This document shows, piece by piece, positions 24,693 to 34,234 of a stretch of 64,000 nucleotides of DNA; positions within the stretch are counted from its first letter, which is position 1, and every line of letters begins with the position of its first letter. This DNA comes from an uncultured Arenicella sp. GTDB taxonomy: Bacteria; Pseudomonadota; Gammaproteobacteria; Arenicellales; Arenicellaceae. Under the pieces are notes generated by a model that saw only the letters and a program-made list of their open reading frames with translations, was not told the origin of the DNA and ran no database searches. The position numbers and the translations under genes are program-made. The stretch lies in contig CALIVT010000026.1 of the NCBI GenBank assembly GCA_938048185.1, positions 1 through 64,000 of the forward strand, read 5' to 3'.

Positions 24693-27602
24693 ATGACCAT
24701 GAAATTTAAACGCAGGCCCCTACTCCTGCGCGCAACCACGCTTGCCTTGTTAACGCTAGGCGCTAATTTTCCAATCAACGCACAACTGGGCCAAGGTGAT
24801 GCTGATGAAACAGAGCTTGAAGAATTAGTTGTCACTGGCTCTCGTTTATTACGCCCTGAATTTTCGCAACCGACGCCGGTGGTTAGTATCGGGCAAGATG
24901 AGATTATTCGGTCTGGAACGCCCGATTTGGGCACTATATTGGCGGAGCTACCGTCCATTGGCGCAACCGGAACACTCTCGGGCAATGCTATTGGCGACAC
25001 CGGTGCAGGCAACGCCGAATTTGCGGGCGTGAGTTCTCCCGACCTTCGTCGGCTTGGGCTTGAAAGAACGTTGACTCTGGTAAATGGCAGGCGACACGTT
25101 TCGGCAGTGGCGGGAACATCGCAGGTAGACTTATCTACGATACCGGCCGCGCTAGTTAAGCGAATCGACGTGGTAACGGGTGGCGCGTCCGCGGTGTACG
25201 GTTCTGATGCAGTATCTGGCGTAGTAAACATCATTTTGAAAGATGACTATGAAGGCTTTGAAATAAACCTCAGCGGCGCGAGTTCATTGGAGGGCGTTGA
25301 CAGTCAAAACTATTCTGTTTCGGGCGTTGCTGGTTTCAATTTCGCGGATGAAAAAGGTAATGTCAGCTTCTTTGCTAGTATTGACGATATCGAAACAACC
25401 CGCCAAAACGATATACGCCAATTTCAGAGCTTCGGCACTATCGCCAACCCAGATGATACCGGTGAAAACGACGGTATACCCGATAGGCTTGTTGTCCCCA
25501 ATGTGTTGTCTGAACGTATTAACCGAACCGGTGTGCTCAACCCGTTTGGCGGTGGAGTAGGTTTGGTGACTTTCCTGGACGACGGTACGCCAATTGATCA
25601 ACAGCAGCGAACCGGAACTAATAGTTTTGCGTTCGGAAGTTTTCCTGATGGTTGCGATACTTGTTTTAGATTGCAAGACTTTCGTTCGTTCTTACCTGCT
25701 ATTGAGCGTAATACTATAGGCACCACATTTAAATACGATTTTACAAACTCTGTAACCGGCTACGGCAGTGTCAAATATGTCGATAGCGATATCGTACAAC
25801 TGGGTCAGCCTATATTTCGCTTCGGAAATGTGTCAATTGATGTGCAGGACAATGCGTTTTTAGACGGCGGGCTAAGGCAGCGTTTACTTGACGCGGGGCA
25901 AACCAATGTCACCTTTGCTAAGTTTTTAGATGAGCTGGGTCAGCGCTTCGCTGCCAATGAGCGTGAGTTGCTGCAGTATGATTTTGGCGTAAAAGGAAAT
26001 TTTGATATTGCCGAAACCACTGTTAATTTCGATGTTTCCTATTCAAGTGGTAAAAGTGAAAACGTTAGAACGACGCCATCCGAATTGATTGTGGATAATT
26101 TTTCTGCAGCGCTGGATTCGGTTATCGATCCGGCTACCGGGCAAGCGGTGTGTCGGAGTTTAACGGCGGGTTCGGTAAACCCACAAAATTGTGTGGCCTA
26201 TAATCCGTTCGGCTTTGGGCAAGCCTCGCAAGCGGCGCGCGACTTTGTGACCGCCGACGTCGTGCGTGAGGACGAAATCACTCAAGATGTGTTCACCGCA
26301 GCGGTGACCTCCGACACCGGCGCGTTTCTAAATTTACCCGGTGGTCCAATCGCGTTTGTATCTGGATTTGAATATCGCGAAGAAGAGTCACGCACCACGA
26401 CTGATCCGTTAACGCAATTAGACGTCACCAGTAACGCAGCAACACCGGATAACTTTGGCACCTTTGATGTGACCGAATTCTTTACCGAAGTTAGTTTTCC
26501 GTTATTAAAGGACATGGCGTTTGCGAAGGAATTAACGATTGATGCAGCTTTTCGTGCCGCGGATTATTCGCATGCCGGTGACGCCGACGCCTGGAAAGTC
26601 GGCTTACTCTTTGCTCCGGTCGAGAGCTTTACCTTTAGAGCAACAGTCGGCGAAGCCGTGAGGGCACCCAGCATTTCCGAAGCCTTCGACGCGCAAGCAC
26701 CGGGTTTTGATAATATTGATGACCCCTGTGACGCTGACAATATTGGTGATGACCCTGACCGCGCAGCTAATTGTGCCGCGCTCGGTATACCAGTAGGCTT
26801 TCAAGCGAACGACAATGTCTCGATCGATATTCTATCCGGTGGTAACCCAGAGCTTTTTTCGGAGGAAGCCGAAACCTTTACCGTTGGTTTTATTTGGCAG
26901 CCATCTTTTCTTGAAGGCTTTAATCTCACCCTTGACTATTACGATATTGAAATTACAGACGCGATCATTTTCGTCGAAGCGCAAGATGTGATTGACAATT
27001 GTGTTGACGCAACCGGTGGGCCGGACGCGGGTTTTTGTTCACAAATTGATCGTAATGCTGGTACTAACGATATTGATTTAGTCCGTTCTGGGTTTCTAAA
27101 CGCGGCGGCGTTCGATACCGAAGGCTATGAGTTGAATTTAGATTATCAAGGTCTTAGTTTAGATGGGTTAAATCTGCCAGGCGAACTGGGGTTTAAATTG
27201 GTGGCAAATTATATTGATGAACTCAATCAGTTCGAGTTCCAAGACCGCCCAGATGAGATAGATGTCGAGGTTGGTGAGATTGGTGATCCGGAGTTTCAGT
27301 ATCGATTTAGCACGACCTACCGACTGAATAATTTCAGTTCGACTTGGACCGCACGCTATCTTGATCGCTCATTTTTGCTTGATATCTCGCCAACCGGAGA
27401 TATACCAGAAGACCAATCGCCCGCGTTTGTCGCATCAATTACCACGCATGATTTGAGTGCCAATTATGCAGTCACCGATAATATTTCAGTCTATGGCGGT
27501 GTTCGTAATGTCTTCGACGCCGTTCCGGCAGGGAATATTAATAACGCGCTGTATGATCTTATTGGACGTCGCGCATTCTTCGGTGTTCGCGCTGGCTTTT
27601 AG
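24693..27602 (+). CDS. TonB-dependent outer-membrane receptor (large, 969 aa)
   Basis: The start is set at the ATG 24693 after AGAGAAATT; a GTG four codons upstream is possible. A signal peptide ending INA is followed by a TonB-box region ELEELVVTGSRL, a plug domain (about 50-175) with VNGRRHVS, STIPAALVKRIDVVTGGASAVYGSDAVSGVVN, and a C-terminal beta-barrel ending in the terminal aromatic RAGF. Cysteine-containing loops (GCDTCF, NCVDATGG) mark this subtype, common in marine bacteria that import large substrates. The ligand is unknown; no linked hydrolase. Confidence 0.93.
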   Translation: MTMKFKRRPLLLRATTLALLTLGANFPINAQLGQGDADETELEELVVTGSRLLRPEFSQPTPVVSIGQDEIIRSGTPDLGTILAELPSIGATGTLSGNAIGDTGAGNAEFAGVSSPDLRRLGLERTLTLVNGRRHVSAVAGTSQVDLSTIPAALVKRIDVVTGGASAVYGSDAVSGVVNIILKDDYEGFEINLSGASSLEGVDSQNYSVSGVAGFNFADEKGNVSFFASIDDIETTRQNDIRQFQSFGTIANPDDTGENDGIPDRLVVPNVLSERINRTGVLNPFGGGVGLVTFLDDGTPIDQQQRTGTNSFAFGSFPDGCDTCFRLQDFRSFLPAIERNTIGTTFKYDFTNSVTGYGSVKYVDSDIVQLGQPIFRFGNVSIDVQDNAFLDGGLRQRLLDAGQTNVTFAKFLDELGQRFAANERELLQYDFGVKGNFDIAETTVNFDVSYSSGKSENVRTTPSELIVDNFSAALDSVIDPATGQAVCRSLTAGSVNPQNCVAYNPFGFGQASQAARDFVTADVVREDEITQDVFTAAVTSDTGAFLNLPGGPIAFVSGFEYREEESRTTTDPLTQLDVTSNAATPDNFGTFDVTEFFTEVSFPLLKDMAFAKELTIDAAFRAADYSHAGDADAWKVGLLFAPVESFTFRATVGEAVRAPSISEAFDAQAPGFDNIDDPCDADNIGDDPDRAANCAALGIPVGFQANDNVSIDILSGGNPELFSEEAETFTVGFIWQPSFLEGFNLTLDYYDIEITDAIIFVEAQDVIDNCVDATGGPDAGFCSQIDRNAGTNDIDLVRSGFLNAAAFDTEGYELNLDYQGLSLDGLNLPGELGFKLVANYIDELNQFEFQDRPDEIDVEVGEIGDPEFQYRFSTTYRLNNFSSTWTARYLDRSFLLDISPTGDIPEDQSPAFVASITTHDLSANYAVTDNISVYGGVRNVFDAVPAGNINNALYDLIGRRAFFGVRAGF

Positions 27603-27629
27603 AGGACGCGAAATTGAGCGGTTAGTTAC

Positions 27630-27662
27630 AGGCTGGTTCCTAACGTGAGCCAGCCTTTTTTC
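27630..27662 (+). terminator. Intrinsic terminator of the TonB receptor gene
   Basis: GGCTGG (27631-27636) pairs with CCAGCC (27650-27655), loop 13, followed by six T (27656-27661). Confidence 0.8.
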
Positions 27663-27738
27663 AATTCTGTACAGCTTATTGGCGACTCTCACGTTACACT
27701 GGCATTGAAAATCAGATCAAGCTTAAGCCGCCAAAATT

Positions 27739-28047
27739 TTGACAATCAAAAAAATTCAAACGCCTGCGCGCGAAGCAATAGCGTGCAGTAACTGCGCCGC
27801 TAGCTGCTGCCGATTAGAAGTCTTGTTGCTTAGCGACACCGGGGTGCCTGACGAGTTTATAGACGTTGATGAGTGGGGCGGTATGACCATGGAGCGGCTC
27901 GCTGACGGCTGGTGTGTCGCACTGGATCGCAGCACGATGAAATGCTCAATCTATCAAAATCGTCCTCTGATCTGTCGGGAATTCGAAATGGCGAGCGATG
28001 AATGTCTTGCCGAGCGGGCGAACCCAAGAGTGGTGAATTCTGGCTGA
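27739..28047 (+). CDS. YkgJ-family cysteine-cluster protein
   Basis: This 102-aa protein starts at a TTG (27739). It has the YkgJ/zinc-or-iron-chelating CxBC pattern: CSNCAASCCR near the N-terminus and WCVALDRSTMKCSIYQNRPLICREFE in the second half, with the conserved C.IY..RP..CR.F motif. Such proteins bind zinc or an Fe-S cluster; no reaction is established. Cytosolic. The alternative start is uncertain, as there is no clear Shine-Dalgarno. Confidence 0.85.
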   Translation: MTIKKIQTPAREAIACSNCAASCCRLEVLLLSDTGVPDEFIDVDEWGGMTMERLADGWCVALDRSTMKCSIYQNRPLICREFEMASDECLAERANPRVVNSG

Positions 28048-28099
28048 CTAGCACACACACGCTGGGTAGCGGCCAAACAGGTGCGTGTTAAAGATGTGG

Positions 28100-28738
28100 C
28101 TACAAATCGCGCCAAATAGAGCCGCTTAACCTTTCGTCGTATTTTTTTCTAGGACCACAATCTTTACTGAAATAGGGGTGCTTCGGATACTGCGTTTTGT
28201 AATACTTAACCGCGTTTCGCCGGGCGATCCGACGATTAATGCCGAGTTGTTCACCGAGTAAATGGTTGCGCTGAATCGCTTGGCAGTCGGTTTTTCGTTC
28301 GTCTGATTCACCGCGGATATGCATTACTTCATGGGTGAATACGTGCATGCTAAAAAGTTCTTTTTCAGACGGTTGCGCCGGGTCTTCTAAGTATTCCATA
28401 AACTGTTTACACCACCCATGTTGAAAAACGATTTCCCCCGCTTCAATGTAAGCGGTGCCCGCGTTAGTCATGTCGTATTGGTCAAATATCGACTCGAACA
28501 CAGAGGTGCAGGTAACGTTCACCCCCGGCCGTTTAGCAAACGTTGACGCGTGCTTGGAAAGAGTCTTCTCAAAAGTCCAAAATTTATACGGCGTCCATGC
28601 GCAGGCTACGCACAGCGTGGTGAGCGTGATGAGGTAGCCGATGTCAAATGCGTCGTAGTGACGCAGTGGTTTGCTGCCTTTGAATAAATCGTAAAAAATT
28701 AGAAAGGCAAAAAAGCCCGCTAGGCCGGTTAGGATCAT
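28100..28738 (-). CDS. Two-TM protein with HEXXH metallopeptidase-like motif
   Basis: This 212-aa protein has two N-terminal TM segments (about 3-20 and 30-50), then a soluble domain holding THEVMHIRGESDERKTDCQA: a HEXXH zinc motif with downstream Glu/Asp and a cysteine that may add ligands. Cysteine pairs (VTCTS, GWCKQF, DCGPRK) suggest the domain faces the periplasm. The overall family is not recognised; the metallopeptidase reading rests on the HEXXH context. It converges with the YkgJ-type gene. Confidence 0.65.
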   Translation of the reverse strand: MILTGLAGFFAFLIFYDLFKGSKPLRHYDAFDIGYLITLTTLCVACAWTPYKFWTFEKTLSKHASTFAKRPGVNVTCTSVFESIFDQYDMTNAGTAYIEAGEIVFQHGWCKQFMEYLEDPAQPSEKELFSMHVFTHEVMHIRGESDERKTDCQAIQRNHLLGEQLGINRRIARRNAVKYYKTQYPKHPYFSKDCGPRKKYDERLSGSIWRDL

Positions 28739-28955
28739 CGTTGAAAACGTCAGCTATTGAGCTATTAGCATAGCAACTTCAGGTGTCGAATATAAGTCAT
28801 AGACTTAAGAGCCGCCGCCTTTAAAGGTGTTTTGTCGTTCAAATGTATTATAAAAATTAACATTGTTTGACACAGTCAAGCTCTATTCGAGTTGTATTAG
28901 TGGTGTTGCGCAGACCATACTTTCCTTGGAAATAAACTTTAACCCCGGCTTGGGA

Positions 28956-29603
28956 ATGAACAAGAAAAAACAATCTACTTTAGTGGGTTTGAGCCTGATG
29001 CTAGCACTCTCAGCGTGTAATAGCCCCCTAGTTTACAATCCGGATTTTCCGAATTCGGGCCCATTGTTTGTTGAGCCGACCACGCCGGAACCCGTGCCGG
29101 AGCCTGTCGTGGTAGCTCAGCCTGAGCCTGAACCAATACCTGAGCCTTCCATATCGGAGTTGAATGCACGGGCTATTGCGAGCTTTACCGACGCGGGGCT
29201 TGAAGCCGAACAAACTGACCGTGGAGTAAACGTATACCTTCCACCCGATATCTTTTTCAGTGGGGCTACCGCAAAGATTGATCTAGATGCACGTGGCAAA
29301 ATCGCCCAAATTGCCGCTGAAGTTAATAAAGATTATTTACAGCAACGCCAGATAGAGATCGTTGGTCATACCGACAGCTCAGGCCTGGCAGAAACGAACT
29401 TGGCGTTATCAAAAAAACGCGCCACCTCAGCGGCCGGCGAGTTGGTGTTTTCGAGAGTGGGTGAAAAGCGTCTCATCGTAAAGTGGAAAGGCGAGACAGA
29501 GCCGCGTTACCCAGAAGTTCTTGCTGATGGTACCCCGGACTACAAAGGCCGTGCTCGGAATCGACGGGTTGAATTTACTATCTTAAACCCGGATGAATCT
29601 TGA
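28956..29603 (+). CDS. OmpA-family lipoprotein
   Basis: This is 215 aa from the ATG at 28956; upstream open codons are rejected because the lipoprotein signal (MNKKKQSTLVG... LSAC) begins here. A proline/glutamate-rich linker (PEPVPEP repeats, about 45-75) reaches across to a C-terminal OmpA domain (about 95-210) with EIVGHTDSSGLAETNLALS and the peptidoglycan-binding NRRVEF end. It anchors the outer membrane to the cell wall. It is 57 bp before the ankyrin-repeat membrane gene and may share its transcript. Confidence 0.9.
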   Translation: MNKKKQSTLVGLSLMLALSACNSPLVYNPDFPNSGPLFVEPTTPEPVPEPVVVAQPEPEPIPEPSISELNARAIASFTDAGLEAEQTDRGVNVYLPPDIFFSGATAKIDLDARGKIAQIAAEVNKDYLQQRQIEIVGHTDSSGLAETNLALSKKRATSAAGELVFSRVGEKRLIVKWKGETEPRYPEVLADGTPDYKGRARNRRVEFTILNPDES

Positions 29604-29659
29604 TTGAGATACTGTCTTCGTTTAAAGCGGCCGTGGAAACTGCATAACAGGAAAATTCA

Positions 29660-31174
29660 TTGATTGATCGACAACAGCTAAGAAAAATTTTAATAGGCAA
29701 GACGCGCGTCGTGTTGATTCATAAGCCAATGGCTCATAAAGACGTGAAAGCTTTCTATGAAACTCTTACGGACGCGTTTGCGGTAAATGAGATTGAACTA
29801 TATGACCTAGATCCGGCAGCGATTAACAAGTCGTTTTTGATGTCGTTATGGCGAATAGAAACTGCCGAAAAAGGCGAAAACCGAGCGTCTGAAATGCCGG
29901 AGGCTTCGCGTTTTCGACGTATTTGCGCTGCACTTTCGCATTTGCATCACGGGCTTGTCTATATCTATAACGCGCATTCAATGAGTGGAGCCTCTGTGCA
30001 ATTATTGTCTCAATTGGTTCGCTATATTGAGCAAGAAAATCTTGCGTGGAGATTTATATTAGTTGCTGACCCAAAGCATAAGAATTTTGCCCGCTTGAAT
30101 GCGATGGGCATAGATGAGCACTTTCCAAAGGAAGTTGTATCTCCTAGCGAGAGCGTGGCAGATTCTAGTGCAGCGTTGCACGTGAGCACAGAGAGATCAA
30201 ACGCAGCAACTCGTTCCAAAAATAGCTTTGGCTTCTTTGCCGCTGCTGCTTTAATGCTGATACTCGTTGCCCTAATAGTCGGCGTTAATACGAGTCGTAC
30301 ACCGAGCGCGGTACCCGTTGTCTACGTTGGCGACGATCGAGTAGAGACCGATCTAGTTGAACCCTTTGCTGAGCCTTCTCAAGAAAGCGAGCTTAGCGAC
30401 TATTTAAGGGGGCTTGAACAGAAGAATTCTGAATTTGAAGAAAGGTTGCGAAGCTTGAAGGCGCTGGATAAGCCTTTATCAATAACCACTGAGGCGCCGA
30501 CCGCCCTTGCGAATGCATCGGGTGTAACAAATTTAGACTCGCCTCGAGTACGCAGTAGGCCAAACGATAGAGTTGTTGTTCCGGTTCAGGTTCAGTCAAA
30601 AAAAACAAAGAAACGTAGACCATTGAACCGCGCATTGGATCAAGATTTAGTTGCCGCGATTACTAATGGTGATCTTGATACAACCCAAGGTTTCATGGCC
30701 GACCCTGCGAATTTTCTCGGTCGTGGAGGTAACGGTGAGAGCTCGCTAATTTTAGGCGTGGTATCGCAGCAGAGCGGCATCGTTGAATTCTTACTCGATA
30801 ATAATGTGGACAGTGAGCTTGTTGATAATAATGGTCGAACGGCACTCTACTACGCCGCGATAAGCGGCAACCTGTTACTAGTGGAAAAGCTTTTAGCTGT
30901 TGGCGCGAACGTCAATGCCTTAACTAATCTCGATAAAACACCGTTGATGGCGGCCATTCATAACGGTCATATGCAAGTCGCGAAAGCGTTGATAGCTAAC
31001 GGCGCCGACGTCAACGTGCAAGACCATTCAGGGTGGTCGTCATTGTTCTACGCTGCCTGGAATGGTGAAAGCGAATTAGCGGCCCTGTTGAAAGAAGCTG
31101 GCGCACGCGACGATTTGCGCGATAGAGATGGCTATTCGCTCACGCAAATATCTAAGATGAGAGCGGGTAGCTAA
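29660..31174 (+). CDS. Ankyrin-repeat membrane protein
   Basis: This is 504 aa from a TTG with AGGA upstream. The N-terminal 165 residues are a cytosolic domain resembling an ATPase-like alpha/beta region without a clear Walker motif (RVVLIHKPMAHKD, HHGLVYIYNAHS). One TM lies at about 190-210, then a coiled coil (about 245-270), a basic linker and ankyrin repeats (about 345-500: GRTALYYAAISGNLLLVEKL, KTPLMAAIHNGHMQVAKAL, WSSLFYAAWNGESELAALL). The repeats would be periplasmic. The N-terminal domain recalls the ExeA/GspA type that pairs with peptidoglycan-binding proteins, a weak inference. Confidence 0.75.
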   Translation: MIDRQQLRKILIGKTRVVLIHKPMAHKDVKAFYETLTDAFAVNEIELYDLDPAAINKSFLMSLWRIETAEKGENRASEMPEASRFRRICAALSHLHHGLVYIYNAHSMSGASVQLLSQLVRYIEQENLAWRFILVADPKHKNFARLNAMGIDEHFPKEVVSPSESVADSSAALHVSTERSNAATRSKNSFGFFAAAALMLILVALIVGVNTSRTPSAVPVVYVGDDRVETDLVEPFAEPSQESELSDYLRGLEQKNSEFEERLRSLKALDKPLSITTEAPTALANASGVTNLDSPRVRSRPNDRVVVPVQVQSKKTKKRRPLNRALDQDLVAAITNGDLDTTQGFMADPANFLGRGGNGESSLILGVVSQQSGIVEFLLDNNVDSELVDNNGRTALYYAAISGNLLLVEKLLAVGANVNALTNLDKTPLMAAIHNGHMQVAKALIANGADVNVQDHSGWSSLFYAAWNGESELAALLKEAGARDDLRDRDGYSLTQISKMRAGS

Positions 31175-31269
31175 TAGGCGTTGCAACCGCCCTAGCGTGT
31201 GTTCGTTGGCTTCCTGGATCGTTTGAACAACCCAGTGTGCTTGGTATTTAGGGCTCACGCGTTGTTCCA

Positions 31270-31297
31270 AAAGGCAGCTCTCTCGCAAGCTGCCTTT
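31270..31297. terminator. Bidirectional terminator between convergent genes
   Basis: A perfect 10-bp stem, AAAGGCAGCT (31270-31279) with AGCTGCCTTT (31288-31297), loop of 8, lies between the ankyrin gene and the convergent fasciclin gene. Confidence 0.75.
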
Positions 31298-31317
31298 GGG
31301 CTATTGAAACCTACCTT

Positions 31318-31842
31318 CTATTGAGCGGCCGGTATCAATACTGTGTCAATCACATGGATAACGCCGTTGCTGGTTACGATATCGGTTTTAACGACGTTGG
31401 CATCGTTCACTTTCACACCGTCGTTCGTACTGATTGCAACATCAGAGCCCTGCACGGTTGTTGCAGAGTTGAGTTTGACGACGTCTGCCGCCATGACTTG
31501 GCCTGCGACTACGTGATAGGTCAGGATAGAGGTGAGCATTTCTTTGTCCGCTAAAATCCCTTTGAGTTGATCCGCGGGGATTTTCGCAAACGCATCATCG
31601 CTTGGTGCAAACACGGTAAACGGTCCGTCGCCCTTTAGAGTATCAATTAAACCCGCCTCAGTCAGCGCGGTGGCTAAGGTGTTGAACGACCCTGCGGCAA
31701 CCGCGGTATCAACAATATTCATTTTAGCGTCTTTCTTTTTATGGTCTCCGTGTCCGTCGGCGAGACTGTTTAACGAGAACAGTGCGGCAGCAACAATGAT
31801 AAGCGTTGAAGCGAATGACTTTACGTATGAGAATTTCAACAT
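31318..31842 (-). CDS. Secreted fasciclin-domain (FAS1) protein
   Basis: This is 174 aa with a signal peptide (about 1-28) and a short His/Lys/Asp-rich linker ([12 protein letters not shown]), then one complete FAS1 domain with both conserved boxes: H1 [17 protein letters not shown], the YH motif in [10 protein letters not shown], and H2 [13 protein letters not shown]. Single-domain exported FAS1 proteins in bacteria mediate adhesion or bind small molecules. It ends at a shared bidirectional terminator. Confidence 0.93.
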   Translation of the reverse strand: MLKFSYVKSFASTLIIVAAALFSLNSLADGHGDHKKKDAKMNIVDTAVAAGSFNTLATALTEAGLIDTLKGDGPFTVFAPSDDAFAKIPADQLKGILADKEMLTSILTYHVVAGQVMAADVVKLNSATTVQGSDVAISTNDGVKVNDANVVKTDIVTSNGVIHVIDTVLIPAAQ

Positions 31843-32071
31843 GTGTTCCTCTGTGTTAGTAGTATTGATTTAACGGGCGTGCAAAGTAACAAGATTGATG
31901 TCGGACGCATGTGTTATTGAGGTTACAATTTTAAGAGATTGCTGAAGGGCGATCTCACGGGTGTGATTCTTGGGTGATGGCCATCGCGTGCGAGCGTTTG
32001 GGCAACCCGGCTCGCGATTTCAGTTGAACTACTTCGCATACGCATTATTTTCGACTACTATTAAAATTTCT

Positions 32072-32143
32072 AGCCACCGGCGTTTAAATTTCTCAGCCAC
32101 TGGTGTATATTTCCCGGCCACTGGTGTTTGTAGTTCTTCGCCA
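32072..32143. repeat. Tandem repeat (about 23 bp) in the 31843-32199 spacer
   Basis: CCACYGGYGTWTA-type units begin at 32074, 32097, 32118 and 32141 (periods 23, 21, 23), diverged. The rest of the 357-bp spacer between the fasciclin and LysR genes contains no convincing gene. Confidence 0.8.
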
Positions 32144-32199
32144 CGGCCTTTGGCTCTTTATCGCTTGCGCTTTACTTGCTATGACTCCATTCTAATTTA

Positions 32200-33180
32200 A
32201 TGAAAGATCTAGACTTAAGGTTGTTAAGTAAATTAGGCACACTTAGGCAACTTGAAATTTTCCTGAAAGTTGCTGAATTGCAAAGTATCGCGCGGGCATC
32301 CGAACAGCTTCATTTGACTCAACCTTCGGTGTCTATGCAGGTCAAGAAGTTGTCAGAAGCGATAGGTTTGCCATTGTATGAAGTTATTGGTAAGCGCTTA
32401 AAACTTACCGAGGCTGGACAAGAAGTTGCCCAGGCCGGGCGTAAAGTATTTGAGGTAATCGATAATCTTGGCGAACGTGTGGACGAGTTAAAGGGATTGC
32501 ATGCTGGCACGCTCAGCATTGCGGTGGTCACCACGGCAAAGTACTTCATACCATACGTGTTAGCCCCGTTTTGCGAGCTCTATCCAGGTGTCAAAGTTAA
32601 GTTTAACGTTGGCAATAGATCCGAAATCATGCAACGTTTATCCGAGAATAGAGATGATATTTATTTCTTTAGCGAGTTGCCTGAAGATCTCGATATTAAG
32701 TCCTACCCCTTCTTGCCAAATCCGATAGCCGTTATTGCTTCAACGACGCATCATCTCGCCGCGCGCAAGCGCCTGCAGTGGAAAGACATTGAAAACGAAC
32801 GGTTTGTCGTACGTGAAGCCGGTTCTAGTGCGTCTATTTGCGTTGAAAATTATCTATCATCACAGCACGTATCGATAAGAGACTCGCTCATTATTCAGAG
32901 TAACGAGGCGATCAAGCATGCGGTAATGGCTAATATGGGGCTTGGGATTATATCCGCGTATATTTTGAGCAACGCTGATGCCGACGGCATCACACAGCTT
33001 AATGTTAAGGGTTTTCCGATTCAGTCTGAGTGGCGAATTGTGCATTTAAGCGATAAAAAATTGTCTCCGGTCGCTGAGCGCTTCCTTGATTTTATGCTGA
33101 CCAATGCGAGAGATTTGTTGCCAATGAAGAAGATCGAAAAGAATGTCAGGTCGGCTCTTAAAGGTAAATGGGGGTCATAG
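32200..33180 (+). CDS. LysR-family transcriptional regulator
   Basis: This is 326 aa: an N-terminal winged HTH (about 12-72; LRQLEIFLKVAELQSIARAS and SVSMQVKKLSEAIGLPLYE) and a periplasmic-binding-fold effector domain (about 100-310). The form resembles CbbR-type members. It is transcribed in the same direction as the bicupin and racemase-like genes that follow (97-bp gap). It is the probable regulator of those two, with their substrate as a possible effector. Confidence 0.93.
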   Translation: MKDLDLRLLSKLGTLRQLEIFLKVAELQSIARASEQLHLTQPSVSMQVKKLSEAIGLPLYEVIGKRLKLTEAGQEVAQAGRKVFEVIDNLGERVDELKGLHAGTLSIAVVTTAKYFIPYVLAPFCELYPGVKVKFNVGNRSEIMQRLSENRDDIYFFSELPEDLDIKSYPFLPNPIAVIASTTHHLAARKRLQWKDIENERFVVREAGSSASICVENYLSSQHVSIRDSLIIQSNEAIKHAVMANMGLGIISAYILSNADADGITQLNVKGFPIQSEWRIVHLSDKKLSPVAERFLDFMLTNARDLLPMKKIEKNVRSALKGKWGS

Positions 33181-33277
33181 ACTTTACTCTATGAAAAATA
33201 TAATTTTAATCTACTATTGATTATTTAGATATTCTGTTAAATTTCACCATGTAACTTCATAGCAGTAGGAAAAAAAA

Positions 33278-34180
33278 ATGAGACCACATGTAGAATTTAT
33301 TCACGAAGACGATTTGATCTGGCACATGGCTGAATTGCCTTTGGGCAGCGGCGAAGCAGTGCAAAAGAACCTGAGTTATGACGAGGAAGATGGCTCTGCG
33401 TCATTGCGGGTAGACTTCAAAACTGACTGGAGTCGCGTCGCCGGCTTGCACAGCGCGATGACCGAATGGTATGTGATGAAAGGTAGGGTGTGCGTTGGTG
33501 ATGATGAGTTACTTGAGGGCGGATATTTTTGTGCCCCTAAGGGTGTACTAACACCCGCTATTAAGGTTGACGCAGGTACTGAGATATTATTGTTCCGTGA
33601 GTACGGTGATTGGCGCTTCGAAGCCGCGACCGAAAACGCACCTGGAACAGCCGCTGAGCACCAATTAACTGTGGTTAGAACTAAAGAAATGGATTGGTAC
33701 GAAGTCACCGACCCTGAACACGGTAGCCCGATGGATTTCGAGCGTGGCGGCACCCCGGTTCCTGGGCTTTATATAAAGCTGATGTATCGTGATCCGATCA
33801 CCGGCTTTTATACCCGGCTGATCAAAGCTAAGCCAGGTTGGCGTGAGCACCCGCTGGCGCACCATCCAGTATTCGAAGAATCGTATACCTTGGAAGGCGA
33901 CTTTCACTATAATTTTGGCACGTTAGAGCCGGGTAGTTATTTCTTTAGGCCAGCCCATGTACGCCATGGTGACTTCACTGCCGGTGATAAAGAGGGTGCT
34001 ACGTTCTTGTTGCGTTGCGACGGTGATTTGGTCGATTGGTATACTGACAATGCGCGAGTCGAGATGCTCGGTGATCCGGTTAACTGGGGTGACGATCATC
34101 CGAATACCGAAGCACCTGTACTGGTGCAACCGGTGCGGTCGAAGTCGGCCGGCGCTTGGGTTGACCCACATTATCAATAG
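33278..34180 (+). CDS. Two-domain cupin protein (DUF4437-like)
   Basis: This is 300 aa with a duplicated cupin fold. The first barrel (about 45-115) has HSAMTEWYVMKGRV, and the second (about 175-250) HPLAHHPVFEESYTLEGDFHYNFG, whose histidines and glutamate fit a cupin metal site. GSYFFRPAHVRHGDF closes the second barrel. The ribosome site is weak (AGGAAA). Followed after 54 bp by a racemase-fold gene and preceded by LysR, it looks like part of a small catabolic cluster for a carboxylic acid. The substrate cannot be told. Confidence 0.82.
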   Translation: MRPHVEFIHEDDLIWHMAELPLGSGEAVQKNLSYDEEDGSASLRVDFKTDWSRVAGLHSAMTEWYVMKGRVCVGDDELLEGGYFCAPKGVLTPAIKVDAGTEILLFREYGDWRFEAATENAPGTAAEHQLTVVRTKEMDWYEVTDPEHGSPMDFERGGTPVPGLYIKLMYRDPITGFYTRLIKAKPGWREHPLAHHPVFEESYTLEGDFHYNFGTLEPGSYFFRPAHVRHGDFTAGDKEGATFLLRCDGDLVDWYTDNARVEMLGDPVNWGDDHPNTEAPVLVQPVRSKSAGAWVDPHYQ

Positions 34181-34234
34181 GCTCTAGACTCGATTGTCTT
34201 TCGATTCAAAGCCTTACCTTTTTGGAGTTACAGC

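Noticed and set aside
29660-30150. ExeA-type ATPase domain for the N-terminus of the ankyrin protein
   Set aside because: No Walker A or B motif is visible, so only a weak resemblance is noted.
31970-32200. Open frame in the fasciclin-LysR spacer
   Set aside because: No ribosome site, composition set by the 23-bp repeat, and no resemblance to a protein.
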